From an uncultured Cytophagales bacterium (lineage in GTDB: Bacteria; Bacteroidota; Bacteroidia; Cytophagales; Cyclobacteriaceae): a DNA stretch of 64,000 nt. Position 1 is the first letter of the stretch, and each line of letters begins with the position of its first letter. The notes beneath the pieces are model-generated. The model did not search any database, was not told the DNA's origin, and worked only from the letters and a program-made list of their open reading frames with translations. The position numbers and the translations under genes are program-made. The DNA lies in the NCBI GenBank assembly GCA_913057175.1, contig CAJXNP010000008.1, positions 236,420 to 300,419 on the forward strand, given 5' to 3'. Positions 35,445 through 44,027 of the stretch are shown in pieces.

Positions 35445-36119
35445 TTATTCAATATCAAAACTTTCACTTTTCATCCCTATACTCAAAACAACCACCTTTC
35501 CACTCATTTCTTCCAGCATAGGTCTTAAGATTATTTCCGCATTGAGTTCAGTTTGTTCCAAAATACCTGTATCCAGTGCGCTTTGCCTGATTTGTTTTTC
35601 GGCATTTCGATAGGCTTTTTCGATCACTTTTTTGGTTTCATTATCATCGGTAAAAAAACGACTCCACCAGCCTGATCGCTCAAAGTGATAGACCTTGGTA
35701 TTTTCCAAATCCAGTTTATGATAGCAAAGCTCCGGTGCAGGAAGATTTATGTATAAAGTATCACCTTCAATATTTACATCCTGCTCTCCTATTTTTGTCA
35801 TATCAATGCAACCGACCGCTTCTCCTTGTGCAATTAACACAGCTTTCAGATCGGGTTTATAATCATAAGTTTTCAGGGCAGATTCGCCTGCAAGTTTCCC
35901 TTTACTGATGGATTCGTAGTCGTATATCTCCTTAAAGTTGTACTTGACCAGCTCCATTCGACCCAGGCTCTCCACTTTTTGCAGGATAGTGGTTGATTCA
36001 ATCACCTCTATTTTATTGTCCTTGTTTCCTGTTAAGTCTACTCCCAATGCCCACAAAAGCAGAGCTATCAACAGCAATATCCAGGGCAGTAACTTGAATA
36101 ATACCTTAATAGTATTCAT
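35445..36119 (-). CDS. DUF4230 family membrane-anchored protein
   Basis: 224 residues: one N-terminal membrane anchor (about 10-28), then a soluble domain. IESTTILQKVESLGRMELVKYNF, the KAVLIAQGEAVGCIDMTKIGEQDV block and VYHFERSGWW fit DUF4230, a family common in Bacteroidota with a central beta sheet and no known activity. The C-terminal helix may assemble in the envelope. It lies alone, convergent with the repeat block after mazG. Confidence 0.78.
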   Translation of the reverse strand: MNTIKVLFKLLPWILLLIALLLWALGVDLTGNKDNKIEVIESTTILQKVESLGRMELVKYNFKEIYDYESISKGKLAGESALKTYDYKPDLKAVLIAQGEAVGCIDMTKIGEQDVNIEGDTLYINLPAPELCYHKLDLENTKVYHFERSGWWSRFFTDDNETKKVIEKAYRNAEKQIRQSALDTGILEQTELNAEIILRPMLEEMSGKVVVLSIGMKSESFDIE

Positions 36120-36246
36120 ATCGTCAATTTAGTAATTGAAAATTAACAAATAAATTCTGGAAACCGTTGGTGTAATGACTATTCATCCCTGATGTATTCA
36201 CTTTAAAATTGACTAAATTAATTGATCAATCATCTGGAATGAACCA

Positions 36247-37164
36247 ATGCAAAGAAGAGAATACATTAAAAAATCTGTAGCAGTTTTATCCCTTTCACCC
36301 CTGCTATCCACGTCACTTTTTTCTATGGAAAATAAAAAAATGATCACTCGCTCCATTCCATCATCCGGTGAACAATTGCCTGTCGTGGGAGTTGGAACCT
36401 GGCAAACATTTGATGTTGGCTCCTCTTCAAGCGACCGGGAACCATTAAAGAAAGTTTTGAAGATCCTGCTGGACCAAGGCGGCAGTGTAATCGATTCCTC
36501 GCCCATGTATGGCAAATCAGAAGGTGTAGTCGGCGATCTCGCCCGTGAAATGGGGATTGCACAAAAATTATTTATGGCCACAAAGGTCTGGACATCCGGG
36601 AAAGAAAATGGCATGGATCAAATGAATCAGTCCATGAATCTAATGCATAAGAAACCAATCGATTTGATGCAGATCCACAACCTTGTCGACTGGAAGACAC
36701 ATTTGAAAACCATCCGTCAATGGAAAGAAGAGGGGAAAATACGTTACATCGGGATCACCCACTATACGGATAGTGCGTACGATGAGATGATCCAGATCCT
36801 ACAAAATGAACCACTTGATTTCATCCAGATCGATTATTCCATTAGCAATATCAATGCAGATAACCGGCTGCTACCCCTAGCAAAAGATAAAGGAGTAGCT
36901 ACTCTGATCAACCGGCCATATGATGGAGGTTCACTCTTCAGAAAAACAAAGGGGATGAATATCCCGAATTGGGCCAAAGAGTTCGGCATTCAAAGCTGGG
37001 GGCAGTTTTTCCTGAAGTACATCTTAGCCAATGATGCAGTAAACTGCGTCATTCCCGGCACGGATAAACCGGAACATATGCTGGACAATGTTGGTGCGGG
37101 AATTGGGAGGATTCCAGGTCGAGAAGATGCCAGGAAAATGAAGGATTGGTTTGATAATGTTTAA
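36247..37164 (+). CDS. exported aldo/keto reductase family protein (Tat-type signal)
   Basis: 305 residues. The N-terminus MQRREYIKKSVAVLSL has a twin arginine followed by a hydrophobic run, a plausible Tat signal. The mature domain is an AKR barrel: VGVGTWQTF, the Asp and Tyr of VIDSSPMYGKSE, the Lys of ATKVW, and the His of DLMQIHNLVDW give the catalytic tetrad. The closing NCVIPGTDKPEHMLDNVGAG is typical. It probably uses NADPH, which is unusual for an exported enzyme, so the cofactor would have to be bound before export by Tat. Substrate unknown. Confidence 0.82.
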   Translation: MQRREYIKKSVAVLSLSPLLSTSLFSMENKKMITRSIPSSGEQLPVVGVGTWQTFDVGSSSSDREPLKKVLKILLDQGGSVIDSSPMYGKSEGVVGDLAREMGIAQKLFMATKVWTSGKENGMDQMNQSMNLMHKKPIDLMQIHNLVDWKTHLKTIRQWKEEGKIRYIGITHYTDSAYDEMIQILQNEPLDFIQIDYSISNINADNRLLPLAKDKGVATLINRPYDGGSLFRKTKGMNIPNWAKEFGIQSWGQFFLKYILANDAVNCVIPGTDKPEHMLDNVGAGIGRIPGREDARKMKDWFDNV

Positions 37165-37214
37165 ACAAAATTATCCGAAACAATTCACCTACTATAAATT
37201 TTAGGGTAAATTTT

Positions 37215-37242
37215 TTTGCATGAAGTAAATTTTTCAACTTTG
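37215..37242 (+). promoter_or_regulatory. possible promoter of thrA-thrB
   Basis: TTTG at 37215-37218 and CAACTTTG at 37235-37242 (one mismatch to TAnnTTTG) are 16 bases apart. The predicted leader is about 60 bases. No leader peptide rich in Thr/Ile codons is visible, so there is no sign of E. coli-type attenuation. Confidence 0.35.
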
Positions 37243-37307
37243 CGGCGGTCGAAATTGACCTATTAACGTATAACTCATTTAATTTTTTAAAACGCACTAT
37301 CAATTCG

Positions 37308-39764
37308 ATGAAGGTATTAAAATTTGGAGGTACTTCCGTTGGCTCTTCCGAAAGCATTAAGCTGGCTGTAGGAATTATCAAGCAGTACATTGATCAAAAC
37401 CAGGACATTGCTGTGGTTGTTTCAGCCATGTCAGGAGTGACGAATACCCTCATTGAAACGGGCGACCTGGCCGCAGGAAATGACGAGCGTTACATTGAAA
37501 ACCTCAAAAATCTTGAAAACAAGCATTTCCAGACGGTCAAGGAATTACTAAAAATTAAGAACCAAAGCTCTATCCTTGCCCAGGTAAAAAAGCTTACCAA
37601 TGAGTTGGAGGAGTTGATGCATGGAGTTTATTTATTAAAGGAAATTTCTCCCCGTACACTTGACCTGATCCTCAGTTTTGGTGAGCGGCTATCTTGCCAC
37701 ATTATGAATGCTTACGCGCAGCAGGAAGGATTGAATTCGGAGTTGCTAGATGCCAGGAAACTCATCAAAACAGACGACCGGTTTGGAAAAGCCCGGGTCA
37801 AAAAGGATCTCACTTTTCAAAATATTCAGGAATATTTCAAAGAAAATAAAGAAACACACATAATTACTGGTTTTGTTAGCAGCACAGAAAAGGGTGAAAC
37901 AACAACACTTGGCCGTGGAGGTTCTGACTATACTGCCGCCATTTTTGGAGCTGCACTTCATGCTGAAGAAATAGAGATCTGGACAGATGTCGATGGAGTG
38001 ATGACAACTGATCCGAGAAAGGTAAAAAAGGCATTTTCGTTGAAGGAGCTTACTTATGTGGAAGCCATGGAAATGTCACATTTCGGGGCCAAAGTTATTT
38101 ATCCACCAACTTTGCAGCCCGCATTTGAGAAAAGGATTCCACTCAGGATCAGAAATACTTTTAATCCGGATTTTCCTGGGACCACCATCCGGGAGGTAGC
38201 TGAAAAAGGTGATTACCTAATTAAGGGGATTAGTTCGATCGAAGGAATCAGCCTGATCAACCTTCAGGGTAGCGGAATGGTCGGTGTAGCGGGAGTATCT
38301 TCCCGATTATTCACCGCATTGGCAGAAAATGAGATCAGCGTGATCATGATTACTCAGGCATCATCCGAGCACTCGATTTGCATTGCTGTTGATCCCAAAG
38401 AGTCAAAGAAAGCCAAGAAGATCATCGATCAGGAATTCAAAAATGAAATAAACACCGGTAAGATCGAAGAATCGATCATTGAAGAAAACCTGAGTATTGT
38501 AGCCATCATTGGTGAAAACATGAGAAATACACCTGGTATTGCAGGAACCATGTTTGAAGCGATGGGCAAAAACGGTATTAACATCAGCGCCATAGCACAA
38601 GGCTCTTCAGAGGTAAATTTGTCCATCGTCATTCATACAAAAGACCTGGCAAAAGCGCTCAATACCATTCACGAGGTCTTCTTCCTTTCTGATGTAAAAA
38701 CGCTCAATGTTTTCCTTGTAGGAGTAGGGCTTATTGGTGGTACCTTGTTAAATCAAATTGCCAACCAGCATGAGTATCTTTTAAATACGCAATTGCTCAA
38801 AATCAATATTGTTGCTTTGGCAAACTCCAAAAAGATGATGTTCAATCCGGATGGTATTGATCTGAAAAACTGGAAAGAGCAATTATTGAGCAGCACTGAA
38901 AAATCGGACATGCAGGCATTTGTGGATAAAATGGTAGAAATGAACTTATCTAATTCCGTTTTCACAGATTGTACTTCCAATCCGATTGTGGTTGATTACT
39001 ATGATGAAATTCTGAAGCGTTCTATTTCCATAACAACACCTAATAAACTCGCCGGATCGGGACCGTATTCGAGATTTAAAACCTTGAAGGAAACAGCATT
39101 CAAAAACGGCATTAAATATTTATACGAAACCAATGTTGGAGCAGGATTACCCGTGATCACCACCCTGAATGATCTGATGCAAAGCGGGGATAAAGTTCTG
39201 AAAATCGAAGGTGTTTTGTCCGGAACGTTGAGTTATATTTTCAATAGTTTTAAAAAAGGAACAAAATTCAGCGAGGTGGTTAAAACTGCCAAAGAAAAAG
39301 GCTTCACAGAGCCGGATCCACGAGATGACCTGAATGGGATGGATGTGGCACGAAAAATATTAATCCTTTCGCGTGAGGTTGGTTTAAATATGGAATTGGA
39401 CCATGTAAAAATTGATAACATACTCCCCGAATCTTGCCTGGATGCAAAAACTGTGGATGACTTTTTTATCGAGCTTGAAAAGACCAATGATCATTTTGAC
39501 GAATTGCTAAACAAAGCAGAAGAGCAAAATAAGGTGCTCCGGTTTATCGCCAAAATGGAAAACGGAGCAGCGACAGTTTCTCTTCAATCGGTCGATATAA
39601 ACAACCCGTTTTATAGCTTATCGGGAAGTGATAACATGATCTCATTTACCACCGATCGGTACAATGAACGTCCATTAGTCATCAAAGGTCCGGGAGCAGG
39701 GGCAGAAGTAACCGCTGCAGGAGTATTTGCAGAGATCATCAGTTTAAGTCATTTTTTGGGTTAG
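37308..39764 (+). CDS. thrA: bifunctional aspartate kinase/homoserine dehydrogenase I
   Basis: 818 residues, the usual length. Aspartate kinase part (about 1-290) opens with LKFGGTSVGS; two ACT regulatory modules follow (about 310-460, GMVGVAGVSSRLF and GINISAIAQGSSE), which are the likely site of threonine feedback; homoserine dehydrogenase (about 465-818) begins with the Rossmann strand VFLVGVGLIGGTLLNQI and contains NKLAG and the GLPVITTLNDL active-site region. It catalyses the first and third steps from aspartate to threonine and methionine. ATG start. ThrB follows 114 bases downstream. Confidence 0.96.
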   Translation: MKVLKFGGTSVGSSESIKLAVGIIKQYIDQNQDIAVVVSAMSGVTNTLIETGDLAAGNDERYIENLKNLENKHFQTVKELLKIKNQSSILAQVKKLTNELEELMHGVYLLKEISPRTLDLILSFGERLSCHIMNAYAQQEGLNSELLDARKLIKTDDRFGKARVKKDLTFQNIQEYFKENKETHIITGFVSSTEKGETTTLGRGGSDYTAAIFGAALHAEEIEIWTDVDGVMTTDPRKVKKAFSLKELTYVEAMEMSHFGAKVIYPPTLQPAFEKRIPLRIRNTFNPDFPGTTIREVAEKGDYLIKGISSIEGISLINLQGSGMVGVAGVSSRLFTALAENEISVIMITQASSEHSICIAVDPKESKKAKKIIDQEFKNEINTGKIEESIIEENLSIVAIIGENMRNTPGIAGTMFEAMGKNGINISAIAQGSSEVNLSIVIHTKDLAKALNTIHEVFFLSDVKTLNVFLVGVGLIGGTLLNQIANQHEYLLNTQLLKINIVALANSKKMMFNPDGIDLKNWKEQLLSSTEKSDMQAFVDKMVEMNLSNSVFTDCTSNPIVVDYYDEILKRSISITTPNKLAGSGPYSRFKTLKETAFKNGIKYLYETNVGAGLPVITTLNDLMQSGDKVLKIEGVLSGTLSYIFNSFKKGTKFSEVVKTAKEKGFTEPDPRDDLNGMDVARKILILSREVGLNMELDHVKIDNILPESCLDAKTVDDFFIELEKTNDHFDELLNKAEEQNKVLRFIAKMENGAATVSLQSVDINNPFYSLSGSDNMISFTTDRYNERPLVIKGPGAGAEVTAAGVFAEIISLSHFLG

Positions 39765-39878
39765 TCTTCCCGAAAACATTTTAATAAGTGCCTTTTGCAA
39801 ATGATTTTGAACTGATTAAAGACCTTAATTAATTTTTGACTCGGAAAAATCCTATTCATTTCCCTATATTCGTCACCA

Positions 39879-40808
39879 ATGGAATCAATCAAAGTCTTTG
39901 CACCGGCCACTGTAGCCAATGTAACCTGTGGATTTGATATCCTTGGTTTTGCCATCGATGAGCCGGGTGATGAAATAATCTTACGGAAAACAGATTCCAA
40001 AGAAGTCATCATTTCAAAAATCACAGGGGATGATGGAAAACTTCCGCATGACGCTGATAAAAACACATGCGGGGTTGTCATTAGAAAATTTCTGAAAGAC
40101 TTACAAATTGATCAGGGCATTGACATCGAACTTCACAAAATGATGCCCCTGGGTAGCGGTCTCGGATCCAGCGCTGCCAGCTCGGTTGCTGCCATTTTTG
40201 CGATCAATGAATTGCTTGGGCAGCCTAAGACAATAGATGAGCTACTTCCATATGCGATGGAAGGAGAACGTGCCGCATCCGGTGCTGCTCATGCTGATAA
40301 TGTCGCACCGTCACTATTGGGCGGGTTTGTCCTCATCAGAAGTTACGATCCGCTTGATACCATAAAACTCCCCGTACCCAATAATTTATATGCCACAATT
40401 ATTCACCCACAAATAGAAGTAAAAACCAAGGATGCCCGTGAAATCCTGAGAAAAGAAATCCAATTCCGGGATTCGGTCAAGCAGTCAGGAAATGTGGCCG
40501 GTCTTATAGCAGGGTTGTTGCTTCCGGATATGCAATTGTTAAGTCGATCTCTTCATGACCACATTGTTGAACCCATTCGATCAATCTTAATACCTGGCTA
40601 TGATGAAGTTAAGTCAGCCGCACTTGGAAAAGGAGCCTTAGGAGCAGGAATCTCCGGCTCAGGCCCATCTATTTTCGCTTTGAGCGATTCGAAAACCATT
40701 GCAGAAAATTGTGGGGAAGAAATGAGCAAGGCATTTGCATCTTTAGAAATTGAAAGCGAAGTTTATGTGTCCCAGGTGAACACCAACGGGCCAAAAATAA
40801 TTAATTAA
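39879..40808 (+). CDS. thrB: homoserine kinase
   Basis: 309 residues of the GHMP kinase family. VFAPATVANVTCGFDILGFA is the N-terminal GHMP motif, and MPLGSGLGSSAASSVAAI is the ATP-binding glycine/serine loop; GAGISGSGPSIFAL is motif 3. It phosphorylates homoserine for ThrC. It is preceded by thrA and followed only 13 bases later by a DUF1080 gene in the same direction, not by thrC. Confidence 0.95.
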   Translation: MESIKVFAPATVANVTCGFDILGFAIDEPGDEIILRKTDSKEVIISKITGDDGKLPHDADKNTCGVVIRKFLKDLQIDQGIDIELHKMMPLGSGLGSSAASSVAAIFAINELLGQPKTIDELLPYAMEGERAASGAAHADNVAPSLLGGFVLIRSYDPLDTIKLPVPNNLYATIIHPQIEVKTKDAREILRKEIQFRDSVKQSGNVAGLIAGLLLPDMQLLSRSLHDHIVEPIRSILIPGYDEVKSAALGKGALGAGISGSGPSIFALSDSKTIAENCGEEMSKAFASLEIESEVYVSQVNTNGPKIIN

Positions 40809-40821
40809 ACCTTTTAGAATC

Positions 40822-41631
40822 ATGAGAAATAGAATTGCCCTTACTCTATCGACGATCTTCGTTTGTAGTTATATTATTGTATCCGCCCAGGAAATCGACC
40901 CAAAGCTAACTGAGGTATGGGAGCCTGTGCCGGAGGTTGTAACTCCCGGAACAAATGATTCTGCCCCTTCGGACGCAATTGTTTTATTTAACGGATCAGA
41001 TCTGTCCGCCTGGCAAAACCCCCAGTTTAAGGGAGAGGGGAGCACAGTTCAACAGGTAAAAGAGATGTTGGAAAAGTTAGACGACAATTTTGATCACCCT
41101 GAAGCTGGATGGGTTGTTGAAAATGGAGAAATGGTTGTCAATCCAGGAAACGGGGCTATTGAAACGAAAGAAACATTTGACAATTTTCAATTACACATCG
41201 AGTGGCAATCACCCGTCATGGAAGGGAAAGAAGGTCAGGGCTACAGTAATAGTGGAATATTCCTGATGAGTATCTATGAATTGCAGGTATTGAATTCATA
41301 TGAAAACAAGACTTATCCAAATGGACAAGCCGGTAGTTTTTATAAGCAGAGCATCCCGCTGGTGAATGCGAGCCTTCCTCCGGGAACCTGGCAAGCCTAT
41401 GATGTAATATTCACCGCACCTGAATTTGATGAGAATGGACAGGTAGCTTCTCCAGCTTATGTAACGGTATTTCACAATGGAGTCCTGGTTCAGAATCACA
41501 CGGAACTACAAGGGCCGACAGTTTATCGGGGTAAATCAAGTTATGTAGCGCATCCTGAAAAAATGCCGTTACGGCTTCAAGACCATGGTGACAAAGTAAG
41601 ATTTAAAAATATATGGATACGGGAATTATAA
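40822..41631 (+). CDS. secreted DUF1080 (3-keto-disaccharide hydrolase-like) protein
   Basis: 269 residues with a signal peptide (about 1-22, ending VSAQ). The DUF1080 concanavalin-like fold is marked by AIVLFNGSDLSAW, GEMVVNPGNGAIETKETF, FQLHIEWQSP, GYSNSGIFLMS and the final VRFKNIWIREL. Family members include 3-keto-glycoside hydrolases, but many have unknown substrates. It begins 13 bases after thrB and could be transcribed with it, which has no obvious metabolic logic. It overlaps the convergent pepE gene by 6 bases. Confidence 0.82.
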   Translation: MRNRIALTLSTIFVCSYIIVSAQEIDPKLTEVWEPVPEVVTPGTNDSAPSDAIVLFNGSDLSAWQNPQFKGEGSTVQQVKEMLEKLDDNFDHPEAGWVVENGEMVVNPGNGAIETKETFDNFQLHIEWQSPVMEGKEGQGYSNSGIFLMSIYELQVLNSYENKTYPNGQAGSFYKQSIPLVNASLPPGTWQAYDVIFTAPEFDENGQVASPAYVTVFHNGVLVQNHTELQGPTVYRGKSSYVAHPEKMPLRLQDHGDKVRFKNIWIREL

Positions 41632-42336
41632 ATCCAATAACCAGCTGATATCACTCCCCTGTGAAATAGAAACCGGCTCTTTTTTGTACTGAAAAACCTT
41701 TCCGGTATGAGTCCCTTTGAATTCTATACCTGAGCCATCAATTTCAAGGAGGGTTCCTTCAGGTAAACCCACAACTGTTGAACCCCGGTTAATTTCAAGG
41801 TATTCGTTGATGCGTTGATCCCTTGATTCACCCGTATGATTGGGAATAGTGGCCTTTGTATAATGCGGGTTAATCTGGAATGGGATTAACTTCATTGCAT
41901 CAAATGAAGTAGGTTGGATAATGGGCATATCGTTTGTCGTTTTTATTGTTGGACATGTGATATTTGCACCGGCGCTCCATCCAATGTATGATGCTCCTTC
42001 AAGCACTTTTTTTCTAATTGATTCAATTAAATTGAACTTAATGAGGTTGCTGATTAAATGAAAAGTATTTCCTCCACCTACCATAATTGCCTCTGCCTTC
42101 TTTATTGTCTCCTTCATATCCTGTGATTGGTGGATTCCTTCTACTTCGAATCCTACGGAATTAAAAACATCCTTTACTGCCTTGGTATATTCATCATTGC
42201 TGAAGGTAACGCCAGCGAAAGGAATGAACAAAACCCTTGAAACATCAGCTTTTAGAAATTCGCAAACATGCGGAATGGCCCATTCAAAATAGGCTTGTCC
42301 ATGCATGGTAGAGTTACTTAACAGCAGCATTTTCAT
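41626..42336 (-). CDS. pepE: dipeptidase E (peptidase family S51)
   Basis: 236 residues. The nucleophile elbow is GWSAGANI (S121), with D136 (TTNDMP) and H158 (NPHYT) completing the expected Ser-His-Asp triad of E. coli PepE (S120, H157, D135). The GGGNTFHL loop is also typical. It cleaves N-terminal Asp-X dipeptides in the cytoplasm. ATG start; single gene, convergent with the DUF1080 gene and divergent from the GH26-like gene. Confidence 0.9.
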   Translation of the reverse strand: MKMLLLSNSTMHGQAYFEWAIPHVCEFLKADVSRVLFIPFAGVTFSNDEYTKAVKDVFNSVGFEVEGIHQSQDMKETIKKAEAIMVGGGNTFHLISNLIKFNLIESIRKKVLEGASYIGWSAGANITCPTIKTTNDMPIIQPTSFDAMKLIPFQINPHYTKATIPNHTGESRDQRINEYLEINRGSTVVGLPEGTLLEIDGSGIEFKGTHTGKVFQYKKEPVSISQGSDISWLLDL

Positions 42337-42404
42337 ATTAACATATATTTTATTAAATTTACACTTTAATACTTTTACTTTTAGTAACTATAAATAAGAT
42401 AGTT

Positions 42405-43526
42405 ATGAACTTTTTAGAAAAAATTTTAACTCTTATTCCGATCATTTTTTATCAGGCTGGTGCCTTTTCACAATCCAACTACTATACACTGATAAACAAA
42501 GATGCTACGGATAAAGCTACTGCCTTGTACGAAAATATGCAATGGTATAAGGGAAAAGGAATTATGTTTGGCCATGAGGATGATCTGGCCACAGGTGTCA
42601 ATTGGAAAAATGAAGAAGGACGGTCAGATATCATGGAAGTTTGCGATGATTTTCCGGCTGTCTTCGGCTGGGATGTAAGCAAAATTGGATTGCAGTCAAC
42701 CAACCGGGATGGTATTGATTTTCAATTGATGAATCAATGGATGCAATTGGTATATAAAAGTGGCGGAGTGAATACAATCACCTGGATGATGGATAATCCG
42801 GTAACGGACAGGCCTGGTGAGGATCTTACTCCAGCCATCCATGAAATTTTGCCAAATGGCTCAAAGCATGAGTTTTATGTTTCCAGACTGGATCAATTAT
42901 CAAATTACCTGGAAAATCTGAATTTAGGTAAATCAGAAAACAAACTCATTCCTATTATTTTCAGACCTTTCCCACAGAATGATGAAAAAGAGTTTTGGTG
43001 GTCAAGAGGCAATTGCACAGCTGAGGAGTACAAACAACTTTGGCAGTTTACAACCACCTATTTATTGGAAAAAAAAGGTTTGAAAACACTTATATTTGCT
43101 TACTCTTCAAGCAATCTAAATTCGAAAGAAGAATTCTTTGAATATTATCCTGGTGATGAGTATGTTGATATTATTGGTTTGAATTTATATGATAGTGGAG
43201 AGGGGGAATTTGAGAATGAATTATCTAATAAGCTATTAACGCTGAATGCGATTGGTTTGGAAAATAATAAGGTTACTGCCATAACTGAAACCGGATACCG
43301 GAAAATTCCGTCTAATGACTGGTGGACAGAAAAGTTGATGAAAGGGATTTTCCGCGACAGGACCACCGCAAATATTTCTTATGTAATGGTTGGAAAAAAC
43401 GTAAGTTCTGAGCATTTTTATGCTCCATATGCGGAACACTCAAGCGCGGAAAACTTCAAACAATTGTATAATAATATGTATACATTGTTTTTAGAAGACA
43501 TTCCGGATGTGTATGTTTCGAAATAA
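42405..43526 (+). CDS. GH26-like (beta-mannanase fold) exported protein lacking the acid/base Glu
   Basis: 373 residues with a signal peptide (about 1-23, ending AFSQ). GH26 landmarks: GIMFGHEDDLATGVNW, PAVFGWDVSKI, NTITWMMDNP, IIGLNLYD and the nucleophile motif ITETG (E295). In GH26 the acid/base glutamate lies in an FRPxHE motif followed by WFWW. Here the same place reads FRPFPQNDEKEFWW: R187, P188 and the WW are kept but HE is replaced by P190-Q191 (codon 42975-42977, CAG). The protein is thus probably inactive as a normal mannanase, or uses another residue (E194/E196?). No polysaccharide-utilisation genes (susC/D) are nearby. A clear terminator follows. Confidence 0.78.
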   Translation: MNFLEKILTLIPIIFYQAGAFSQSNYYTLINKDATDKATALYENMQWYKGKGIMFGHEDDLATGVNWKNEEGRSDIMEVCDDFPAVFGWDVSKIGLQSTNRDGIDFQLMNQWMQLVYKSGGVNTITWMMDNPVTDRPGEDLTPAIHEILPNGSKHEFYVSRLDQLSNYLENLNLGKSENKLIPIIFRPFPQNDEKEFWWSRGNCTAEEYKQLWQFTTTYLLEKKGLKTLIFAYSSSNLNSKEEFFEYYPGDEYVDIIGLNLYDSGEGEFENELSNKLLTLNAIGLENNKVTAITETGYRKIPSNDWWTEKLMKGIFRDRTTANISYVMVGKNVSSEHFYAPYAEHSSAENFKQLYNNMYTLFLEDIPDVYVSK

Positions 43527-43556
43527 AATTGAATTTAGTTAGCTGTTTATCATATT

Positions 43557-43591
43557 AAAAGGCTGCTTCTCCCAGAGGCAGTCTTTTTTTT
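43557..43591 (+). terminator. intrinsic terminator of the GH26-like gene, possibly bidirectional
   Basis: AAAAGGCTGCTTCT (43557-43570) pairs with AGAGGCAGTCTTTT (43574-43587) across a 3-base ccc loop, with G-T pairs, then a run of T to 43591. It lies 30 bases after the GH26-like stop and right before the stop of the leftward yjbQ gene, which it may also serve. Confidence 0.85.
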
Positions 43592-44027
43592 AGCCTTCCA
43601 CTACTTCACCAAAGGCAGTTATAACCAGCCGTCTTGAACCACCATGATTTCGGTGTTCACACAAATATATGCCCTGCCAGGTTCCTAGATTTAACCGGCC
43701 ATTTGTAATGGGAATCATAACCGATGCACCAAGCAGGGAAGATTTTATATGAGCGGGCATATCATCCGAACCTTCATAGTCATGTTGGTAGTAAGGCATA
43801 TTTTCCGGAACTGCCTTGTTAAAATGACTTTCAAAATCAATCCGTACGGTTGGATCTGCATTTTCATTGATCGTCAGCGATGCTGAAGTATGTTTGATAA
43901 ACACCTGGAACATTCCGGTTTTGATCCTCGAAATCTCCGGCAATTGACTTGTTATTTCCCGGGTGATTAAGTGAAACCCACGTTTGTACTGTGGTAGACT
44001 TATTTCCTTTTGAAAGAATTGCATCAT
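43590..44027 (-). CDS. yjbQ: YjbQ/UPF0047 family protein
   Basis: 145 residues. HTSASLTINENADPTVR and the closing LGTWQGIYLCEHRNHGGSRRLVIT are the signature of UPF0047, in which three histidines and acidic residues bind a metal. E. coli YjbQ has secondary thiamine-phosphate synthase activity; the true role is unclear. Two ATG codons are in tandem (44027 and 44024). The upstream gene stop overlaps the start by one base, so it is in an operon with the beta-helix lipoprotein gene and probably with prfA. Confidence 0.88.
   Translation of the reverse strand: MMQFFQKEISLPQYKRGFHLITREITSQLPEISRIKTGMFQVFIKHTSASLTINENADPTVRIDFESHFNKAVPENMPYYQHDYEGSDDMPAHIKSSLLGASVMIPITNGRLNLGTWQGIYLCEHRNHGGSRRLVITAFGEVVEG

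Noticed and set aside
37165..37307. Thr/Ile leader peptide attenuator before thrA
   Set aside because: No short frame with repeated Thr/Ile codons and no terminator/antiterminator hairpins.
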